DNA of 64,000 nt from JASHPR01 sp963815375. GTDB taxonomy: Bacteria > Actinomycetota > Actinomycetes > Streptosporangiales > Streptosporangiaceae. The notes under the pieces are model-generated. The model saw only the letters and a list, made by a program, of their open reading frames with translations, was not told the DNA's origin and searched no databases. A program made the position numbers and the translations under genes. Below are positions 1 through 8,574 of this stretch, in pieces. The DNA lies in the NCBI GenBank assembly GCA_963815375.1, contig CAWFGX010000001.1, forward strand, positions 2,418,001 to 2,482,000, given 5' to 3'. Every line of letters starts with the position of its first letter. Position 1 is the first letter of the stretch.

Positions 1-2
1 GT

Positions 3-140
3 GACCGGCACGCGGCACTGGCCCGGTTCGCGCGCAGCGTCTCCGAGACCGAGGCCGTGTCGCTGCGGCGCGCCCTGGAGGCGCTCGGCCGCGGTGCCAC
101 TCCTGACCTCGGCGACAGCCGCGAGGCCACCGGGGAGTGA
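3..140 (+). CDS. C-terminal end of a BlaI/MecI-type repressor (partial)
   Basis: The window opens inside a reading frame that ends in TGA at 138-140, only 6 bases before the next gene. The 45 visible residues (starting DRHAALARFARSVSETEA) resemble the acidic helical dimerisation tail of BlaI/CopY-family winged-helix repressors. The following gene encodes an M56 peptidase, the usual partner of such repressors. In known systems the M56 sensor triggers cleavage of the repressor. The DNA-binding part is outside the window, so the family call rests mostly on the neighbour. Confidence 0.6.
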   Translation, partial: DRHAALARFARSVSETEAVSLRRALEALGRGATPDLGDSREATGE

Positions 141-146
141 CCACAC

Positions 147-1073
147 GTGCTCGCCCCCGCCTTCGTCCTCTGCGTGTTCGCGGCAACGTGTGTCGTGGCC
201 GCGCTGGCGCTCGCTAGCGCGCGCTGGCCGCGCAGGTCGCCGGCTGCCGCCATCATCCTCTGGCAGGCGCTCGGGCTCGGCTGGGGGCTCGCGGCCGTCG
301 GCGCGCTGGTGGGGCTGGCGTCGGCTGGCCGGCGCGCTGGCGTGGCTGGTGGTGCGCTCGCGCAGGCTGCCAGCGCGATGCGGGGAGCGGCGCGCGGTCA
401 GATGCCCGGGACCACGGGCCTGCGGCTTATCGCCCTCGTGGCCGGCCTGGCCTTGCTCGGTGTGCTGTGCTGGATCCTGCTGGCCGCTTTCGCCGCGGTC
501 GTGCGCGCACGGCGGCGGCAGCGCGTACTGCTGAGCCTGCTCGCACACGGCGACCCGAAAGTCCCCGGTGCGCTGGTAGTGGATCACCCGGCAGCCACCG
601 CATACTGCGTGCCCGGCCTGAGGTCCACGATCGTGATCAGCGCGGGCGCCCTGGACCTGCTTGACCAGGCAGAACTGGCGGCCGTTCTCGCGCATGAGCG
701 CGCTCACCTTCGGGAGCGTCACGACCTGGTCCTGCTGCCGTTCACTGCGCTGCTGCGCGCTTTCCGCTGGACCGGTGTGGCCTGCGAGGCGAACGCCGCG
801 GTCGGGCTGCTGGTCGAAATGCTGGCCGACGACCGGGCGCGGCGGCACCTGCCCGCGCTGGAACTCGCTACCGCTCTGCTGAGGGTAGGTGCGGCTGGCG
901 GGGTGCGCCCGCCGGCCGGCGCGCTCGCAGTGGCCGACGGCCAGGTGGCGGCCAGGGTCTCCCGGCTGCTCCGGCCGTCCCCGCGGCTATCCGTTCTGAC
1001 CCTTGTCTTGATTGGGGTTGCCGCAACCGTGATCGTGGCCGTCCCGATAACGGTCCTCGCCCTTCCGCTCTGA
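147..1073 (+). CDS. M56-family (BlaR1-like) membrane metallopeptidase
   Basis: This 308-residue membrane protein starts at a GTG 6 bases after the preceding stop. Hydrophobic segments lie near residues 1-22, 32-57 and 95-120, with one at the C-terminus (about 283-306). A zinc-protease motif, HERAH, sits at residues 183-187, as in the M56/M48 gluzincins. Unlike true BlaR1 it has no extracellular penicillin-binding sensor domain, so the inducing signal is unknown. It is probably co-transcribed with the BlaI-like repressor and inactivates it when induced. It converges on the alaX gene that follows. Confidence 0.8.
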   Translation: MLAPAFVLCVFAATCVVAALALASARWPRRSPAAAIILWQALGLGWGLAAVGALVGLASAGRRAGVAGGALAQAASAMRGAARGQMPGTTGLRLIALVAGLALLGVLCWILLAAFAAVVRARRRQRVLLSLLAHGDPKVPGALVVDHPAATAYCVPGLRSTIVISAGALDLLDQAELAAVLAHERAHLRERHDLVLLPFTALLRAFRWTGVACEANAAVGLLVEMLADDRARRHLPALELATALLRVGAAGGVRPPAGALAVADGQVAARVSRLLRPSPRLSVLTLVLIGVAATVIVAVPITVLALPL

Positions 1074-1090
1074 ACGCGACGTTAGTCCCG

Positions 1091-1852
1091 TCAGTCAGTG
1101 ATCTTGACCCGCAGACGGCGGAAACCCTTGCCCTTGCTCTCCATCTTGACCACCTCGATCCGGCCGATCTGGCTGGTCGAGGCCACATGGGTGCCGCCGT
1201 CGGCCTGCTGATCCAGGCCCTCGATGTCAACGATGCGGACCTCGGTCACCTCAGGCGGGATGAGATTGCTCGCGGTGCGGATAATGTCACCGAGCGCGAA
1301 CGCCTCGTCGCGGGCCAGCACCCGCACATCGATCCGCCGGCCGGCCGCGATCTCGGCGTTGCACGCCTCCTCCACCGCATCCTTGAACCCCTCAGGGACC
1401 TCGGGCAGGTCGAAATCCATGCGCGCGGCGTACGGCTCCATGTTCCCGCCGGTGACCAGCGAGCCGTAATCACGGAACACCACACCGCACAGCACGTGCA
1501 GCCCGGAGTGAGTGCGCATGAGCGCGGTGCGCCTCGCGTCCTCGACCGCGCCCCGGACCGCGGTGCCCGGCCGCGGGACCGGGTCGTTCTCGGCCGGGAT
1601 CAGGTACTCCTCGTCGCCCTTCCTGACGCCGTCGATTCGCGTCTGCACGCCGCCCCACAGCAGCACGCCATGGTCGGGTGGCTGCCCGCCACCGCCGGGA
1701 TAGAACGCCGAGCGGTCGAGCACGATCCCGTCAGGAGCCGAGTCAAGGACGGTGGCGTCCCACTCCCGCAGGGTCTGGTCGTCCAGCTCAAGCCGGTGCG
1801 TGCGCCAGACTGTGCTAGCCAGGGGGGACGACCCCCCTTGACCCCCCCGCAA
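1091..1852 (-). CDS. AlaX-type alanyl-tRNA editing protein
   Basis: The 253-residue product matches free-standing AlaRS editing domains, which hydrolyse mischarged Ser- or Gly-tRNA(Ala). The glycine-rich turn FYPGGGGQPPDHG is present. The zinc motif HSGLH is followed later by QADGGTHVAST. The residue before GGTH is Asp, where AlaRS has a Cys ligand. The only in-frame start after the upstream stop is the TTG at 1850-1852, or a non-standard codon further in. The first dozen codons lie inside a GC-rich palindromic element (1812-1850), so the natural N-terminus was probably altered. The gene directly follows the DUF2516 gene. Confidence 0.85.
   Translation of the reverse strand: MRGGQGGSSPLASTVWRTHRLELDDQTLREWDATVLDSAPDGIVLDRSAFYPGGGGQPPDHGVLLWGGVQTRIDGVRKGDEEYLIPAENDPVPRPGTAVRGAVEDARRTALMRTHSGLHVLCGVVFRDYGSLVTGGNMEPYAARMDFDLPEVPEGFKDAVEEACNAEIAAGRRIDVRVLARDEAFALGDIIRTASNLIPPEVTEVRIVDIEGLDQQADGGTHVASTSQIGRIEVVKMESKGKGFRRLRVKITD
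1812..1850. repeat. Palindromic GC-rich element, copy 1, at the alaX start
   Basis: The element begins GTGCTAGCC, continues with a run of six G, ACGA and a run of six C, and ends TTGA plus a run of seven C. The G and C runs can form a hairpin. A near-identical element lies at 36455-36494 inside another gene. It covers the start region of alaX and contributes its first codons. Confidence 0.7.
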
Positions 1853-2203
1853 TCACCACGGTCCGTATGGGCCCATGCGCGACCCGGAACTGCCGGTGGT
1901 GCGGTAGTCCTTGATCTTGGGCTTGACGTCAGTGAGGTAGATGGCAGCGGCCACGAACGCGGCCACGGCCAGAATCCCGATTGGCCAGCTGGCTGTAGCG
2001 GCGGTACCAAGGCCGATCACCGTGGCCACGCCGGTAATGACCAGCCACAGCGGCTTGCTCTGCTTGCTGGCCGCGAGGAACGCCTGCTTGGGGCGGCGCA
2101 GCGCGTCGACGAATGCGTAGCCCTCGAAGATCAGCGCTCCGATCGCCAGCAGTTCGAAGAACCAGTCGAGTATGGAAAGGGCACCAGGGTGTTGATAGAA
2201 CAC
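1853..2203 (-). CDS. DUF2516 family membrane protein
   Basis: This 116-residue protein has three hydrophobic stretches (about residues 10-30, 50-68 and 70-90) and a glycine/serine-rich basic tail. The pattern, including GYAFVDALRRPKQAF after the first helix, is that of actinobacterial DUF2516 proteins, whose function is unknown. It starts with GTG 4 bases after the stop of the Xre-type regulator and ends directly against alaX. The pairing with this regulator is conserved in actinomycetes, so the two may act together at the membrane. That link is inferred. Confidence 0.8.
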   Translation of the reverse strand: MFYQHPGALSILDWFFELLAIGALIFEGYAFVDALRRPKQAFLAASKQSKPLWLVITGVATVIGLGTAATASWPIGILAVAAFVAAAIYLTDVKPKIKDYRTTGSSGSRMGPYGPW

Positions 2204-2207
2204 GGTG

Positions 2208-2651
2208 TCACGCTACCTGGTTCTGACCGGGCTCGGGCGCGGTCTCATTCGGGGGCTCCTGCTCGTCATCGGGGGGGATGGTCTCGCCGACCAGGATCGT
2301 CCGGGTTTCGCCGGCGTTCTCCTTGCGGAACGACTCGTAGACCTCGAGCAGCATCTGCTTCTGCCGCTCGTTGAGCCCTGGATCGGCGAGCACCGCCTCA
2401 CTCACGCCAATGCCCGGCGGCCGGTCATCCAGGATGCCCGCCTGGACGTACAGCGCCTCCGCTGAGATCCGCAGCCCCTTGGCTATCTGCTGCAGGATGT
2501 CGGCGCTCGGGCGGCGCAGACCACGCTCGACCTGGCTCAGGTACGGATTGGAAATCCCCGCGGCCTGGGCCAGCTGGCGAAGCGAAATCTTGGCCTGCTC
2601 CCGCTGTTCGCGGATGTAAGAACCGATCGCATCGACGTTCACCGGGCTCAT
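2208..2651 (-). CDS. Xre-family helix-turn-helix regulator
   Basis: The 147-residue protein has a Cro/C1-type HTH near residues 10-65, with ISLRQLAQAAGISNPYLSQV as the recognition region. An acidic, proline-rich C-terminal tail follows. I chose the ATG at 2651 because the conserved domain begins shortly after it and the upstream in-frame sequence is antisense to the asparaginase region. No ligand domain is visible. The gene is followed by DUF2516 with a 4-base gap. Confidence 0.85.
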   Translation of the reverse strand: MSPVNVDAIGSYIREQREQAKISLRQLAQAAGISNPYLSQVERGLRRPSADILQQIAKGLRISAEALYVQAGILDDRPPGIGVSEAVLADPGLNERQKQMLLEVYESFRKENAGETRTILVGETIPPDDEQEPPNETAPEPGQNQVA

Positions 2652-2704
2652 GTTCCCAGTCTCACCCGGGGGTGCTTGCAATTGCAAACTGGCTCCGGCC
2701 GACC

Positions 2705-3691
2705 CTAGAACGGGAGCACGGCGCGGACCTCGCCTACCGGCTGGCCGCCGCCGAGCACGGGCGTGCTGGCGAGTTCCGCGGGCACCGTCATGGCAGTGCC
2801 CATGGCCCGGAGCACGGCGATGGCCACTGGGATCACCGCACGCCGGGCCCCGTCCCCGTCGTCGATCTTGAACGCAGCGGCGCGGCCGTCGGCCAGCGCG
2901 AGCGCCATGACTCCTTCGGCGCCTGACTTCATCAGCAGCCCGGGCACGCTCTCCATCACCACGCGCTCGCCGCGGCGGGTACCCGACATCCACTCCGGAT
3001 AGGCGCGCATGGCGTCAGCGACCCGCCGCTGTGGAGACGCGGGATCAGCCAGGACCAGCGCGCTGAACGCGCGGGCCAGGCCGGTGAGCGAGAGCGCGAA
3101 CAGCGGGGCCCCGCATCCGTCCACGCCGGTCGCTGCGACCGGCTCGCCAGCCAGCCGCCCGACCGTCTGCCGGATCTCCGCTTGCAGCGGATGACCGGGG
3201 TGGGTGTAGCTGGCGGTCGGCCAGCCTGCCGCCACGCAGGTAGCGAGCATGGCCGCGTGCTTGCCCGAGCAGTTCATGTGCACCCGGTCCGGGCCGCCGC
3301 CCGCCCGCAGCAGGGCGTACTGAGCCTCCATGTCCAAGGGCAGGGCCGGCGGGCAGAGCAGCGCGTCCTCGCCCAGGCCTGCGTCGGCCAGGATCTCGCG
3401 GACTCCGGCTATGTGAAATTCCTCACCAGAGTGGCTCGCCGCTGCCAGCGCGAGCAGCCTGCCGTCCAGGCCGAGCCCGGAGCGCAGCATCGCGGAGGCC
3501 TGCATCGGCTTGTTGGATGACCGGGGAAAGACGGGAACGTCCACCGCGCCCGCCCGCATCGGCGCTGCGCCCGCGCGGAGCACCGCGCCGTCCGGACCCA
3601 CGGCCACGAGCGCGCCGCGGTGCCAGGACTCGGCCAGGCCCGAGCGCATGACCTCAGCGAGCACCGGGTTATTGGTGGGCGGGTTGTCCAT
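2705..3691 (-). CDS. Asparaginase II family protein
   Basis: The 328-residue sequence fits the asparaginase II family (PF06089, the Rhizobium etli type), which is unrelated to the E. coli enzyme. Diagnostic stretches are FPRSSNKPMQASAML near residue 55, ASHSGEEFH and HMNCSGKHAAMLATC. Such proteins hydrolyse asparagine to aspartate and ammonia in the cytoplasm. No signal peptide is seen. Length is normal. It stands divergently to dtd, whose start is 19 bases away, so the two share a short promoter region. Confidence 0.85.
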   Translation of the reverse strand: MDNPPTNNPVLAEVMRSGLAESWHRGALVAVGPDGAVLRAGAAPMRAGAVDVPVFPRSSNKPMQASAMLRSGLGLDGRLLALAAASHSGEEFHIAGVREILADAGLGEDALLCPPALPLDMEAQYALLRAGGGPDRVHMNCSGKHAAMLATCVAAGWPTASYTHPGHPLQAEIRQTVGRLAGEPVAATGVDGCGAPLFALSLTGLARAFSALVLADPASPQRRVADAMRAYPEWMSGTRRGERVVMESVPGLLMKSGAEGVMALALADGRAAAFKIDDGDGARRAVIPVAIAVLRAMGTAMTVPAELASTPVLGGGQPVGEVRAVLPF

Positions 3692-3710
3692 TGGCGGCAG
3701 AATTCCTTCC

Positions 3711-4136
3711 GTGCGAGCCGTAGTTCAGCGTGCCAGCCGGGCTAGCGTCGACGTGGCTGGGTCAGTCGTCGGCGTCCTCCCGGAACCAGGCCTGGTGGTG
3801 CTTGTCGGCATCACCCATACCGATACCGCGCAAACAGCCGCATCGCTGGCAAAGAAGATCTACCACCTGCGGATACTGCGGGGCGAGCAGTCGTGCGCGG
3901 ACGCTGGCGCGCCGCTGCTGGTGATCAGCCAGTTCACGCTGTACGCCGACACCAGGAAGGGGCGCCGTCCGAGCTGGCAGGCTGCCGCACCCGCGGAAGT
4001 CGCTGAGCCGCTGGTCAGCACGTTCGCCGACGAGCTACGGAGCCTCGGCGCCAGCGTTCAGACCGGGGTGTTCGGTGCCGACATGCAAGTGTCGCTGGTG
4101 AACGACGGCCCGGTCACACTGATTCTTGACGTGTGA
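3711..4136 (+). CDS. dtd: D-aminoacyl-tRNA deacylase
   Basis: The product (141 residues) recycles D-aminoacyl-tRNAs by hydrolysing the ester bond. It starts with the typical VRAVVQRASRASV, contains the catalytic-site motif SQFTLYAD and ends with the cross-subunit Gly-Pro motif in LVNDGPVTLILDV. The loop after RILRGEQ is a few residues shorter than in most homologues. The GTG at 3711 is chosen because the conserved domain begins there. Its last 23 bases overlap the end of the convergent isomerase gene. Confidence 0.92.
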   Translation: MRAVVQRASRASVDVAGSVVGVLPEPGLVVLVGITHTDTAQTAASLAKKIYHLRILRGEQSCADAGAPLLVISQFTLYADTRKGRRPSWQAAAPAEVAEPLVSTFADELRSLGASVQTGVFGADMQVSLVNDGPVTLILDV

Positions 4137-4950
4137 CACCCGTCGCAGCCGCCAGGTGACGGCGGGTGAACGAAAGGGCCTCGGTCAGGTCGGCCCGGCG
4201 CTCCTCCCTCGACTGCGCGCGGCGGGTGTTGACCTCGACGACCACGACCCCCGAATACCCGGTGGACCCGAGCCGGGCGAGCAGTTCGGCACAGGGCTGG
4301 CGGCCGCGGCCAGGGATCAGGTGCGCGTCAGGCAGACCCGGCCCGAAGCCGTCGGCCATGTGCACATGCGCCAGCCTGCTGCCGAGCTGGGCGGCCATGT
4401 CCATGGCATCAGACCCAGACACCGCTGTGTGTGACAAGTCCAGCGTGGCGTGCGGGGTGTCCAGTTCGACCGGGTTCCAGTTCGGCGCGTACAGGGACAT
4501 CTCGGACCCGCGCGTGCGCCACGGCGGGTAGAGGTTCTCGACCGCGAATACCACGTCGGTCTGCTCGGCCAGGTCGGTCATGCCCGTCTCGAAATCCCGG
4601 ACATAGTCGCGCTGCCAGCGGAACGGCGGATGCACCACGACGACCTTGGAGCCGAGCTTCTCGGCCACTTCCCGGGCGCGGTTCAGCTTGCCCCAGGGCT
4701 CGGTTCCCCAGACCCGCTGGGTGAGCAGCAGGCACGGAGCGTGCACAGCGAGCACAGGCACGCTGTGGTAGTCGGACAGCCGCCGCAGAATATCGAGGTC
4801 CTGGCTGACCGGGTCCATGGTGACCATGACCTCGATGCCGTCGTACCCAAGACGCGCGGCGGTCTCGAAGGCGTCCGGCACACGTTCCGGGTAGACCGAG
4901 GCCGTGGAGAGTGCCACCTGCACGCGGCGGACCGGCTCTACCTGGCCCAC
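4114..4950 (-). CDS. Sugar-phosphate isomerase/epimerase-like TIM-barrel protein
   Basis: About 278 residues of an AP-endonuclease-2/xylose-isomerase-like barrel are visible. It contains ARLGYDGIEVMV near the start, VVVHPPF, AVENLYP, ATLDLSHTA and HVHMADGFG, which supply the metal-binding Glu, Asp and His residues of the fold. The substrate cannot be read from sequence. A GTG at 4950 lies 11 bases from AGGAGG. An upstream GTG at 4962 directly abuts that ribosome site and is less likely. The 3' end overlaps dtd tail to tail. Confidence 0.75.
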   Translation of the reverse strand: MGQVEPVRRVQVALSTASVYPERVPDAFETAARLGYDGIEVMVTMDPVSQDLDILRRLSDYHSVPVLAVHAPCLLLTQRVWGTEPWGKLNRAREVAEKLGSKVVVVHPPFRWQRDYVRDFETGMTDLAEQTDVVFAVENLYPPWRTRGSEMSLYAPNWNPVELDTPHATLDLSHTAVSGSDAMDMAAQLGSRLAHVHMADGFGPGLPDAHLIPGRGRQPCAELLARLGSTGYSGVVVVEVNTRRAQSREERRADLTEALSFTRRHLAAATGVTRQESV

Positions 4951-5220
4951 GGAGCCTCGCACCTCCTGTCTGCGCGCCGGACGGCGCTCACGGTCGGTAA
5001 TCCCGCTGCTGCCAGCTTATGCGTCGCCAGGGCCAAAAACATCGCAGCCCAGAGCCGTGGCGCCACACCTGCTGTGGTGTAAACACTCACGGCGCCCGCG
5101 CCCATCCCGCTGCCCCCAGCGGCATGGGCGGGCCATTCACGTCGTCCGGCCACCATTCATGTTGCTGACCCCGGCGCGGCGTCGCCGGGCAGTGTCAGTA
5201 CCGGCCGCTACGGTGCGTCC

Positions 5221-6717
5221 ATGGGAAAGCCAGCGGCCCCGGCCGCGCTCTACCAGTGCTCGGAATGCGGCTGGCGGAGCACGAGATGGGCCGGGCGGTG
5301 CGGTGAGTGCCAGCAGTGGGGCACGGTGGTCGAGTCCCGGGCCCCGGCCCGGGAGCGCCTGCTCAGCCAGGCCCGTGGCGCGGCCGGGCGGGGCAGCCTG
5401 GGTCCGGGCCGGCCGGGCCGGGCTAGCGGGGCGGAGGCGGGGCTGCCAGCCACGCCGGCAGTGCCGATCGCCGACGTTGACGCGGCCGCGGCCCGCGCCC
5501 GGCCGACCGGTCTTGGGGAGCTTGACCGGGTGCTCGGCGGAGGGCTTGTCCCTGGCGCTGTGGTCCTGCTCGCCGGGGAGCCCGGCGTCGGCAAGTCCAC
5601 GCTGCTGCTCGAGGCGGGTGCCCTGGCAGCGGCGCAGGGTCCGGTGCTGTATGTGACCGGGGAGGAATCAGCGGCGCAGGTGCGGCTGCGCGCCGACCGG
5701 ATCGGGGCGGTCAGCAAGAACCTGTACCTGGCCGCGGAGACCGACTTCGGGGCGGTGCTCGAGCACACAGAGGCGGTGAACCCGTCGCTGCTCATCGTCG
5801 ACTCGGTGCAGACGATCACAGTGGACGGCGTCGACGGCGCTTCCGGCGGGGTCACCCAGGTCCGCGAGGTCACCTCGGCGCTGACCGCGCTGGCCAAGCA
5901 GCGCTCCCTGACCACGGTGCTGGTTGGTCACGTGACCAAGGACGGGTCGATCGCCGGGCCTCGTTCGCTGGAGCACCTGGTGGACGTGGTCCTGGCCTTC
6001 GACGGGGACAGGCACGCACAGCTGCGCATGGTCCGCGCGCTGAAGAACAGGTACGGCCCCACCGACGAGATCGGCTGCTTCGAGCTTGGCGAGAGCGGCC
6101 TGACCGAACTGCCCGACCCGAGCGGGCTGTTCCTGTCCCGGCTGCAGGAGCCAGTTCCGGGCACGTGCGTGACCGTCACACTGGAGGGCCGGCGCCCGCT
6201 GCTGGCCGAGGTGCAGACTCTGATCTGCGAGCCCGCGGCTGATCTGCCGCGCCGGGTGACGTCGGGCCTCGACTCATCCCGCGTCGGCATGGTCGTCGCC
6301 GTGCTGCAGCGGCGGGCCAACGTGAAGATCGGCCGGAGCGACGTCTACGCCGCGACCGTAGGCGGCGTCCGGCTGACCGAGCCGTCCGTGGACCTCGCGA
6401 TCGCGCTGGCCCTGACCAGCGCGGCCAGCAACCTCAGCGTCCCACCTGGGCTCATCGCGATCGGCGAGGTAGGGCTGGCCGGAGAGATCCGCCGGATCAC
6501 CGGCACCGCCCGCCGGCTAGCCGAGGCCGAGCGCATGGGGTTCCGGCACGCGATCGTCCCGGCCGGCTCCGAGCGCCTGCCAGCCGACTCGGCCCGGCCT
6601 GGCCCCGTACCCCGGCGCGCCCTGGAGGCAGTCGCCGAGACAGGCGAACGCCGGACGATCCGTGTCACCGAGGCCCCGGACATCCGCCACGCGATCACCG
6701 CGGTGTTCGCTAGCTGA
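5221..6717 (+). CDS. radA: DNA repair protein RadA
   Basis: The 498-residue protein has the full RadA architecture. A four-cysteine zinc finger (YQCSECGWRSTRWAGRCGEC) opens the protein. A RecA-like ATPase follows with Walker A GEPGVGKST near residue 120. The family signature KNRYG comes next, then a Lon-protease-like C-terminal domain. RadA drives branch migration of recombination intermediates. The ATG at 5221 lies just before the zinc finger. The 270 bases upstream, shared with the divergent isomerase, hold the promoter. Convergent with the next gene. Confidence 0.95.
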   Translation: MGKPAAPAALYQCSECGWRSTRWAGRCGECQQWGTVVESRAPARERLLSQARGAAGRGSLGPGRPGRASGAEAGLPATPAVPIADVDAAAARARPTGLGELDRVLGGGLVPGAVVLLAGEPGVGKSTLLLEAGALAAAQGPVLYVTGEESAAQVRLRADRIGAVSKNLYLAAETDFGAVLEHTEAVNPSLLIVDSVQTITVDGVDGASGGVTQVREVTSALTALAKQRSLTTVLVGHVTKDGSIAGPRSLEHLVDVVLAFDGDRHAQLRMVRALKNRYGPTDEIGCFELGESGLTELPDPSGLFLSRLQEPVPGTCVTVTLEGRRPLLAEVQTLICEPAADLPRRVTSGLDSSRVGMVVAVLQRRANVKIGRSDVYAATVGGVRLTEPSVDLAIALALTSAASNLSVPPGLIAIGEVGLAGEIRRITGTARRLAEAERMGFRHAIVPAGSERLPADSARPGPVPRRALEAVAETGERRTIRVTEAPDIRHAITAVFAS

Positions 6718-6742
6718 CGGCCACGCTCGCCCGGCACCGCGG

Positions 6743-7501
6743 TCAGCTCAGCTTGAACGTCACCGGGTTGCTGGTGATGCTGCCGTCGGCTGCGGTCGCC
6801 GTGTAACTGCCGTCGCCCGCCTGCCGCGCTGTCGCTGGGCACCCCGGAGCCGAGGTCTGCAGGTCCCAGGAGACTGGCAGGACCGTAGGAACGCCCCTGG
6901 CCAAGTCGGCCAGGAGCGACCCAGCCCTGGGTGCGCAGTCCGCCGAGCCCCAGACCCGCCGCCCGCCGGCCATGACGACCAGGGCCAGGTAGCGAGGGCC
7001 GACGTTGAACGAGCATGTGGTTGCCGCTGTCGACACAACGTCCACGTCGAACCCGGCCGGCTGGCCCTGACCGTAGCTGGCCTGGGTGGTGAACAGGCTG
7101 ATCACGACGTCACCGGGGGTGCACGATGGCGGGCCGCCGGGCGAGGCCGCGGCTGCGCCCGGCCCCGGCTTGCCCGGGCCGGAGCTGGCGGCGACCGGAC
7201 TGCCAGGTCCCGGCGACCTGGCCGCCGACTGGCCGGGCACCTGGGTGCCCATCGCTGACGTGCTGGTGCTCGATCCTTTCGACGCTCCGGGTGCCGGGCG
7301 GCCCGAGTGCCCGTGCGAGAGGTGGCCAACGTCGGCCGCGTTGCTGCCGGTCGAGCTTCCGCCCAGTGCCCCGGATATGGCCCAGGCAACCATCCCGAGA
7401 ACCGCGATCCCGGCGAGCAATGCCACGAACCGGCGGCGCCAGTAGACCGCCGCAGGCGGCCGGTCATCGCCCGATTTATAGCGCAGCGTAGTGCTGGGCA
7501 T
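6743..7501 (-). CDS. Membrane-anchored extracytoplasmic protein of unknown function
   Basis: This 252-residue protein has a short basic cytoplasmic N-terminus, one transmembrane segment (about residues 24-44), then a serine/glycine/proline-rich linker of about 75 residues. The C-terminal 125 residues look like an immunoglobulin-like beta domain with four cysteines (for example CTPGDVVISL and TTCSFNVG). No enzyme motif is seen. The ATG at 7501 is preferred over an upstream TTG. It diverges from mutY, 74 bases away. Confidence 0.65.
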   Translation of the reverse strand: MPSTTLRYKSGDDRPPAAVYWRRRFVALLAGIAVLGMVAWAISGALGGSSTGSNAADVGHLSHGHSGRPAPGASKGSSTSTSAMGTQVPGQSAARSPGPGSPVAASSGPGKPGPGAAAASPGGPPSCTPGDVVISLFTTQASYGQGQPAGFDVDVVSTAATTCSFNVGPRYLALVVMAGGRRVWGSADCAPRAGSLLADLARGVPTVLPVSWDLQTSAPGCPATARQAGDGSYTATAADGSITSNPVTFKLS

Positions 7502-7575
7502 ACGCTGAGTATGCAAGCGCAACGCCCGAACCTGGTGCCGACCCGCCGGCTGTGCGTGCCAGGATCGTGTCCGTC

Positions 7576-8451
7576 ATGGCAAACAGGTATGCCGCGCCGG
7601 TGCTGCGCTGGTACGCGACCCATGCCCGGGATCTCCCCTGGCGGTCTCCTGACGCGTCGCCATGGTCGGTGCTTGTGAGCGAGATCATGCTCCAGCAGAC
7701 GCCGGTCGCGCGCGTGCTGCCAGCGCACGCGGCCTGGCTGGCCCGCTGGCCGACCCCGCCATCCCTCGCCGCCTCACCACCCGGCGATGCTGTCCGGCAG
7801 TGGGATCGCCTGGGATACCCCCGCCGGGCCCTCCGTCTCCACGCGACGGCCACGATCCTGACCCGGGAGCACGCCGGCCAGGTCCCGTCCTCCGTGCCAG
7901 CCCTGCGGGCCCTCCCAGGAATCGGCAGCTATACGGCCGCCGCTGTCGCCAGCTTCGCGTTCCGCCAGCGCCACGCGGTCCTGGACACCAACGTGCGCCG
8001 CGTCCTGGCCCGCCTCATCGGCGGCCAGGACCAGCCCCCGCGAGCCACCTCGGCCGCAGAAATCGCGCTAGCCGAATCCCTGCTCCCCGCCAATCCCCCT
8101 AAGGCTGCCCGCTGGTCCGTCGCCGTCATGGAACTGGGCGCCCTAGTCTGCACCGCCTCCCGCCCCCGCTGCCCGGACTGCCCGGTCGCCTCCCACTGCG
8201 CCTGGCGCCGCGCCGGAAAGCCTTCAGCCCCAGCCCGGCCGCCGGCCCAGCGGTACACCGGCACCGACCGCCAGTGCCGCGGCCGCCTCCTGGCCCTCCT
8301 CCGCCAAGCCGATGGCCCACTCCCAGCAGCCGTCCTCGACAGTGCCTGGCCCGACCCCGAGCAGCGCACCAGAGCCCTGACCACCCTCGTGGCCGACGGC
8401 CTAGCCGTCCCCCTGGCCGGCGGCCGGTACAGCCTCCCAGACCACGCCTAG
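7576..8451 (+). CDS. mutY: A/G-specific adenine glycosylase
   Basis: MutY removes adenine paired with 8-oxoguanine. The 291-residue product has the helix-hairpin-helix fold with SEIMLQQT (catalytic Glu36), GIGSYTAAAVASFAF, the catalytic Asp137 in LDTNVRRVL, and the 4Fe-4S cluster ligands in the C-x6-C-x2-C-x5-C pattern near residue 200. The C-terminal Nudix-like lesion-recognition domain is short (about 70 residues), as in many actinobacterial MutY proteins. The start chosen is the ATG at 7576. Confidence 0.93.
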   Translation: MANRYAAPVLRWYATHARDLPWRSPDASPWSVLVSEIMLQQTPVARVLPAHAAWLARWPTPPSLAASPPGDAVRQWDRLGYPRRALRLHATATILTREHAGQVPSSVPALRALPGIGSYTAAAVASFAFRQRHAVLDTNVRRVLARLIGGQDQPPRATSAAEIALAESLLPANPPKAARWSVAVMELGALVCTASRPRCPDCPVASHCAWRRAGKPSAPARPPAQRYTGTDRQCRGRLLALLRQADGPLPAAVLDSAWPDPEQRTRALTTLVADGLAVPLAGGRYSLPDHA

Positions 8452-8493
8452 AACAGACCGCGGGCGTGGTTCCCAGCCGCCACAGACAGAAAA

Positions 8494-8550
8494 GTCAGGC
8501 CGGTCATGGCGGGGAAAGCGTTCAGCGTCCCCGCCATGATCCGGCCTGAC
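8494..8550. terminator. Bidirectional hairpin terminator between mutY and clpC
   Basis: Two arms of about 21 bases (GTCAGGCCGGTCATGGCGGG and its complement ending at 8550) flank a 14-base loop, with only a small mismatch in the stem. It lies between two convergent genes, so it can end transcription from both sides. Confidence 0.85.
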
Positions 8551-8574
8551 TAACCACGCCAGCCGCTGCAGGCT

